Of a DNA stretch of 6,269 bases, positions 4,801-6,269 are shown one piece after another. Location of the stretch: the NCBI GenBank assembly GCA_947178045.1, contig CAMWWR010000118.1:1-6269 (forward strand), given 5' to 3'. The DNA comes from an uncultured Clostridia bacterium (GTDB lineage: Bacteria; Bacillota; Clostridia; Lachnospirales; Lachnospiraceae). Within the stretch, counting starts at the first letter, position 1; the number at the start of each line of letters is the position of its first letter. A program made the translations under genes and the position numbers. The notes below the pieces were generated by a model. The model saw only the letters and a list, made by a program, of their open reading frames with translations, did no database searches and was not told the origin of the DNA.

Positions 4801-5712
4801 TTATTCCTCCCGGAATATTATGTCAATGCTCCCGATACTGCAGGATGCTGAAAATGCTCCGCCTCCGCTGCCCGACAGCCAGCGCTTCATGCCTCCTCCA
4901 TGGTGGGAACTTTCCCGGCGGACAACATTCCCGGATTCATTTGATGTACCGCGCTCGATCTGCCCGAGGCTGACAGCGATGCTCCCCTGATAGGCACTCT
5001 CCGGACGGGCCATCCACAGGCTCAGCTCTCCGATATTGACATTTGCAGAAAGCCCCTCAAAATCACCCTGCATCCCAATCGATCCGAGATTGCATTCCGC
5101 TTCCGCCCAGGCTGCCCTGCAGCTCTCAATCCAAAGTGCGCCGAGGTTGACATTCAGCTTCAGCTTCGATGCGGCGCAGCCATCGACGGACATTTCTCCG
5201 ACATTCGTCTCAAGCTCCAGCTCCGACGCCCGGATACCGTCTGCCGAAAGCTTCCCGCAGCTCAGGCTGGCACGGATCACACCACTGTAATTTTCCGGCA
5301 CCGTCAGCACATAGACCGGCGCGTTTTGATTCTCCTCCAGATGCCGGATATCCGTCAGCCCCAAAACCGGAATGTCCAGATGAAACAGGTTCAGCATCTT
5401 CTGCTCCTCCCGCATGCGGATCTCCACTCTGTCTCCCTCGCTCCGGACGATGAGACCGTCCTCGTCTATATTTTCCGCATAAAACCGGATTTTATCGTCC
5501 CCGGAAACCTGAATTCGCAACAGGCCGACCGGAACCTCGATGCTGATCTGCTCCGCCTGCGTGAACTCCCGCGATACACTGCCCGTGCCGCCGAAGCTCT
5601 CCTGGCTTCTCCAGTCCGCTTTTACTCTGCTGATGCCGACGGCCACAAGCAGAATGCCGATGCCGAGCATAATGGCCGCAATTCCGGCAAAAACTCTTCC
5701 AAACCGTTTCAT
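4801..5712 (-). CDS. DUF4097 family protein, membrane-anchored beta-repeat protein (YvlB/LiaG-like)
   Basis: The 303-residue protein has a short basic N-terminus, a hydrophobic segment at about 9-28 (anchor or uncleaved signal) and an exported beta-rich domain. Residues 145-255 carry repeated turns of the form NxGxL/I (TNVGEMSVDG 169-178, NVNLGALWIES 187-197, CNLGSIGMQGD 207-217, NVNIGELSLWM 224-234, SLGQIERG 248-255), ending with CSIGSIDIIFREE; this is the beta-solenoid pattern of DUF4097. Family members lie in envelope-stress loci, such as liaG and yvlB of Bacillus. The frame extends 27 codons further up, but ATG at 5712 is chosen: it begins MKRFGRVFAG, directly before the anchor, follows AAAGGGGGC, and overlaps the upstream stop as ATGA, so the pair is probably translationally coupled. 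Confidence 0.88.
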   Translation of the reverse strand: MKRFGRVFAGIAAIMLGIGILLVAVGISRVKADWRSQESFGGTGSVSREFTQAEQISIEVPVGLLRIQVSGDDKIRFYAENIDEDGLIVRSEGDRVEIRMREEQKMLNLFHLDIPVLGLTDIRHLEENQNAPVYVLTVPENYSGVIRASLSCGKLSADGIRASELELETNVGEMSVDGCAASKLKLNVNLGALWIESCRAAWAEAECNLGSIGMQGDFEGLSANVNIGELSLWMARPESAYQGSIAVSLGQIERGTSNESGNVVRRESSHHGGGMKRWLSGSGGGAFSASCSIGSIDIIFREE

Positions 5713-6269
5713 GCTGCCTGCCCCCTTTCCGTCAGTTTCCGGAACAGCCCCTTCAACCCGCGGAATACCGCCGGGACTGCGCGAAAGCCGCAATTAACGG
5801 CAAATATGATGAAGAAAATACCGATGGCCGCCACGATCAGACCGCTGCCGGAGAACAGGCAAACGATCCCGTAGCCTGCCGACAGGTTTGCAAGTCCGTT
5901 GCCGATCAGCACCACTCCGGCGGAAACCATCGCCACGCCGCCGATGCCGAAGCCCAAAAAAAGCCCAAGCATTACCGCACAGAACGCAAACAATACACTG
6001 CCGATCGGAACCGCAAAAATAATGAACAGAATCAATACGGCCGGCGCCAGATAGCTTCTTGACCGCAGCTCAGCTCTCCCGCCGCCTCTGGTTGTTTCAA
6101 AGCCGCCGCTTTTTCCCGGTGCACCACCGCCTCCGCCTCCGGCTCCTCCGAAGCCGCCGTTTCCTCCCGGTGCTCCACCACCGCCAACTAACACACAGCC
6201 TCCGATTCCACACGGTCGAGCACCACCGCACACTAGGAGAAGCACAATGAGGAAAAAAAATAAATGAAA
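5709..6269 (-). CDS. DUF1700-type membrane protein (YvlA-like), C-terminal part
   Basis: The C-terminal 115 residues (to the TGA at 5711-5709) are strongly hydrophobic, about four membrane segments (6055-5780: YLAPAVLILFIIF, VLFAFCAVMLGLFLGFGIGG, VAMVSAGVVLIGNGLA, SGSGLIVAAIGIFFIIFAV), followed by a basic tail FRGLKGLFRKLTERGQAA. This pattern, and coupling by ATGA overlap to a DUF4097 gene, match DUF1700 proteins, whose N-terminus is a cytoplasmic helical (HAAS) domain often linked with PadR regulators. That domain is not in the window. The frame stays open to base 6269, and the internal GTG at 6245 has no ribosome binding site, so the gene is probably cut by the edge. Preceding the membrane part is an unusual Gly-rich stretch with hydrophobic residues (FFFLIVLLLVCGG) before it. 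Confidence 0.7.
   Translation of the reverse strand, partial: FHLFFFLIVLLLVCGGARPCGIGGCVLVGGGGAPGGNGGFGGAGGGGGGAPGKSGGFETTRGGGRAELRSRSYLAPAVLILFIIFAVPIGSVLFAFCAVMLGLFLGFGIGGVAMVSAGVVLIGNGLANLSAGYGIVCLFSGSGLIVAAIGIFFIIFAVNCGFRAVPAVFRGLKGLFRKLTERGQAA
6099..6227 (-). repeat. Three-copy Gly-rich repeat (GGAP-GxxGGF) in the DUF1700-type protein
   Basis: The protein reads GGARPCGIGGC, then GGGAPGGNGGF, then GGGAPGKSGGF, spaced 15 and 17 residues apart and joined by glycines. At DNA level the shared core is GGTGxxGCACCGGGA with GGCGGCTT. The first copy has Cys in two positions and is the most diverged. It forms a flexible linker of about 45 residues ahead of the membrane segments. Confidence 0.7.

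Noticed and set aside
5713..5793. A 27-residue N-terminal extension of the DUF4097 protein
   Set aside because: It overlaps the end of the upstream gene by about 80 nt and puts a hydrophilic stretch before the membrane anchor; the ATGA-coupled start at 5712 fits better.

Overview
The window reads as a chromosomal segment of a low-GC-phylum but GC-moderate Firmicute, most likely a Lachnospiraceae-type Clostridium. The grounds are the gene order rho - rpmE - DUF1385 protein - (probable prmC), a Rho with a long Asn/Gln/Arg-rich insertion, and a neighbouring DUF1700 - DUF4097 - PspC envelope module. Every supported gene lies on the minus strand, so transcription runs from high to low coordinates. 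I see no insertion sequence, tRNA, rRNA, CRISPR array or phage gene.

From the right (upstream) end: 6269-5709 is the C-terminal, membrane-spanning part of a DUF1700-type protein whose N-terminus lies outside the window. It overlaps by 4 nt (ATGA) with a DUF4097 protein (5712-4801) that has one N-terminal membrane anchor and a repetitive beta-rich exterior domain. A 436-nt gap follows (4800-4365). It holds a long-loop inverted repeat beside the DUF4097 stop, a smaller palindrome, a perfect TATAAT box, and a run of four hairpins just upstream of a 60-residue PspC protein (4364-4182). The set resembles Bacillus yvlA-yvlB-yvlC, an envelope-stress module, but here pspC seems to have its own promoter and structured leader. 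A strong 19-bp hairpin with T-tracts on both sides (4099-4159) closes this unit.

The second block is the information-processing cluster. A promoter at 4039-4066 and a leader of about 160 nt precede rho (3868-1922, 648 residues against 419 in E. coli). The extra length is a disordered insertion between the Rho N-terminal helical domain and the RNA-binding domain: an Arg/Asn/Asp/Glu repeat tract, then a Gln/Asn-rich tract. A TGn-extended promoter directly after the rho stop drives rpmE (1820-1614, zinc-type L31). A terminator-like hairpin (1535-1575) separates rpmE from a DUF1385 membrane protein (1511-33) that carries an unusual 200-residue hydrophilic tail ending in 12-residue repeats. The last bases (29-1) are the first codons of another gene, probably prmC.

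The points most worth a second look are the prion-like insertion in Rho, the four-hairpin pspC leader with a possible upstream ORF, the long-loop inverted repeat behind the DUF4097 gene, and the hairpin in front of the DUF1385 gene with no room for a promoter after it.
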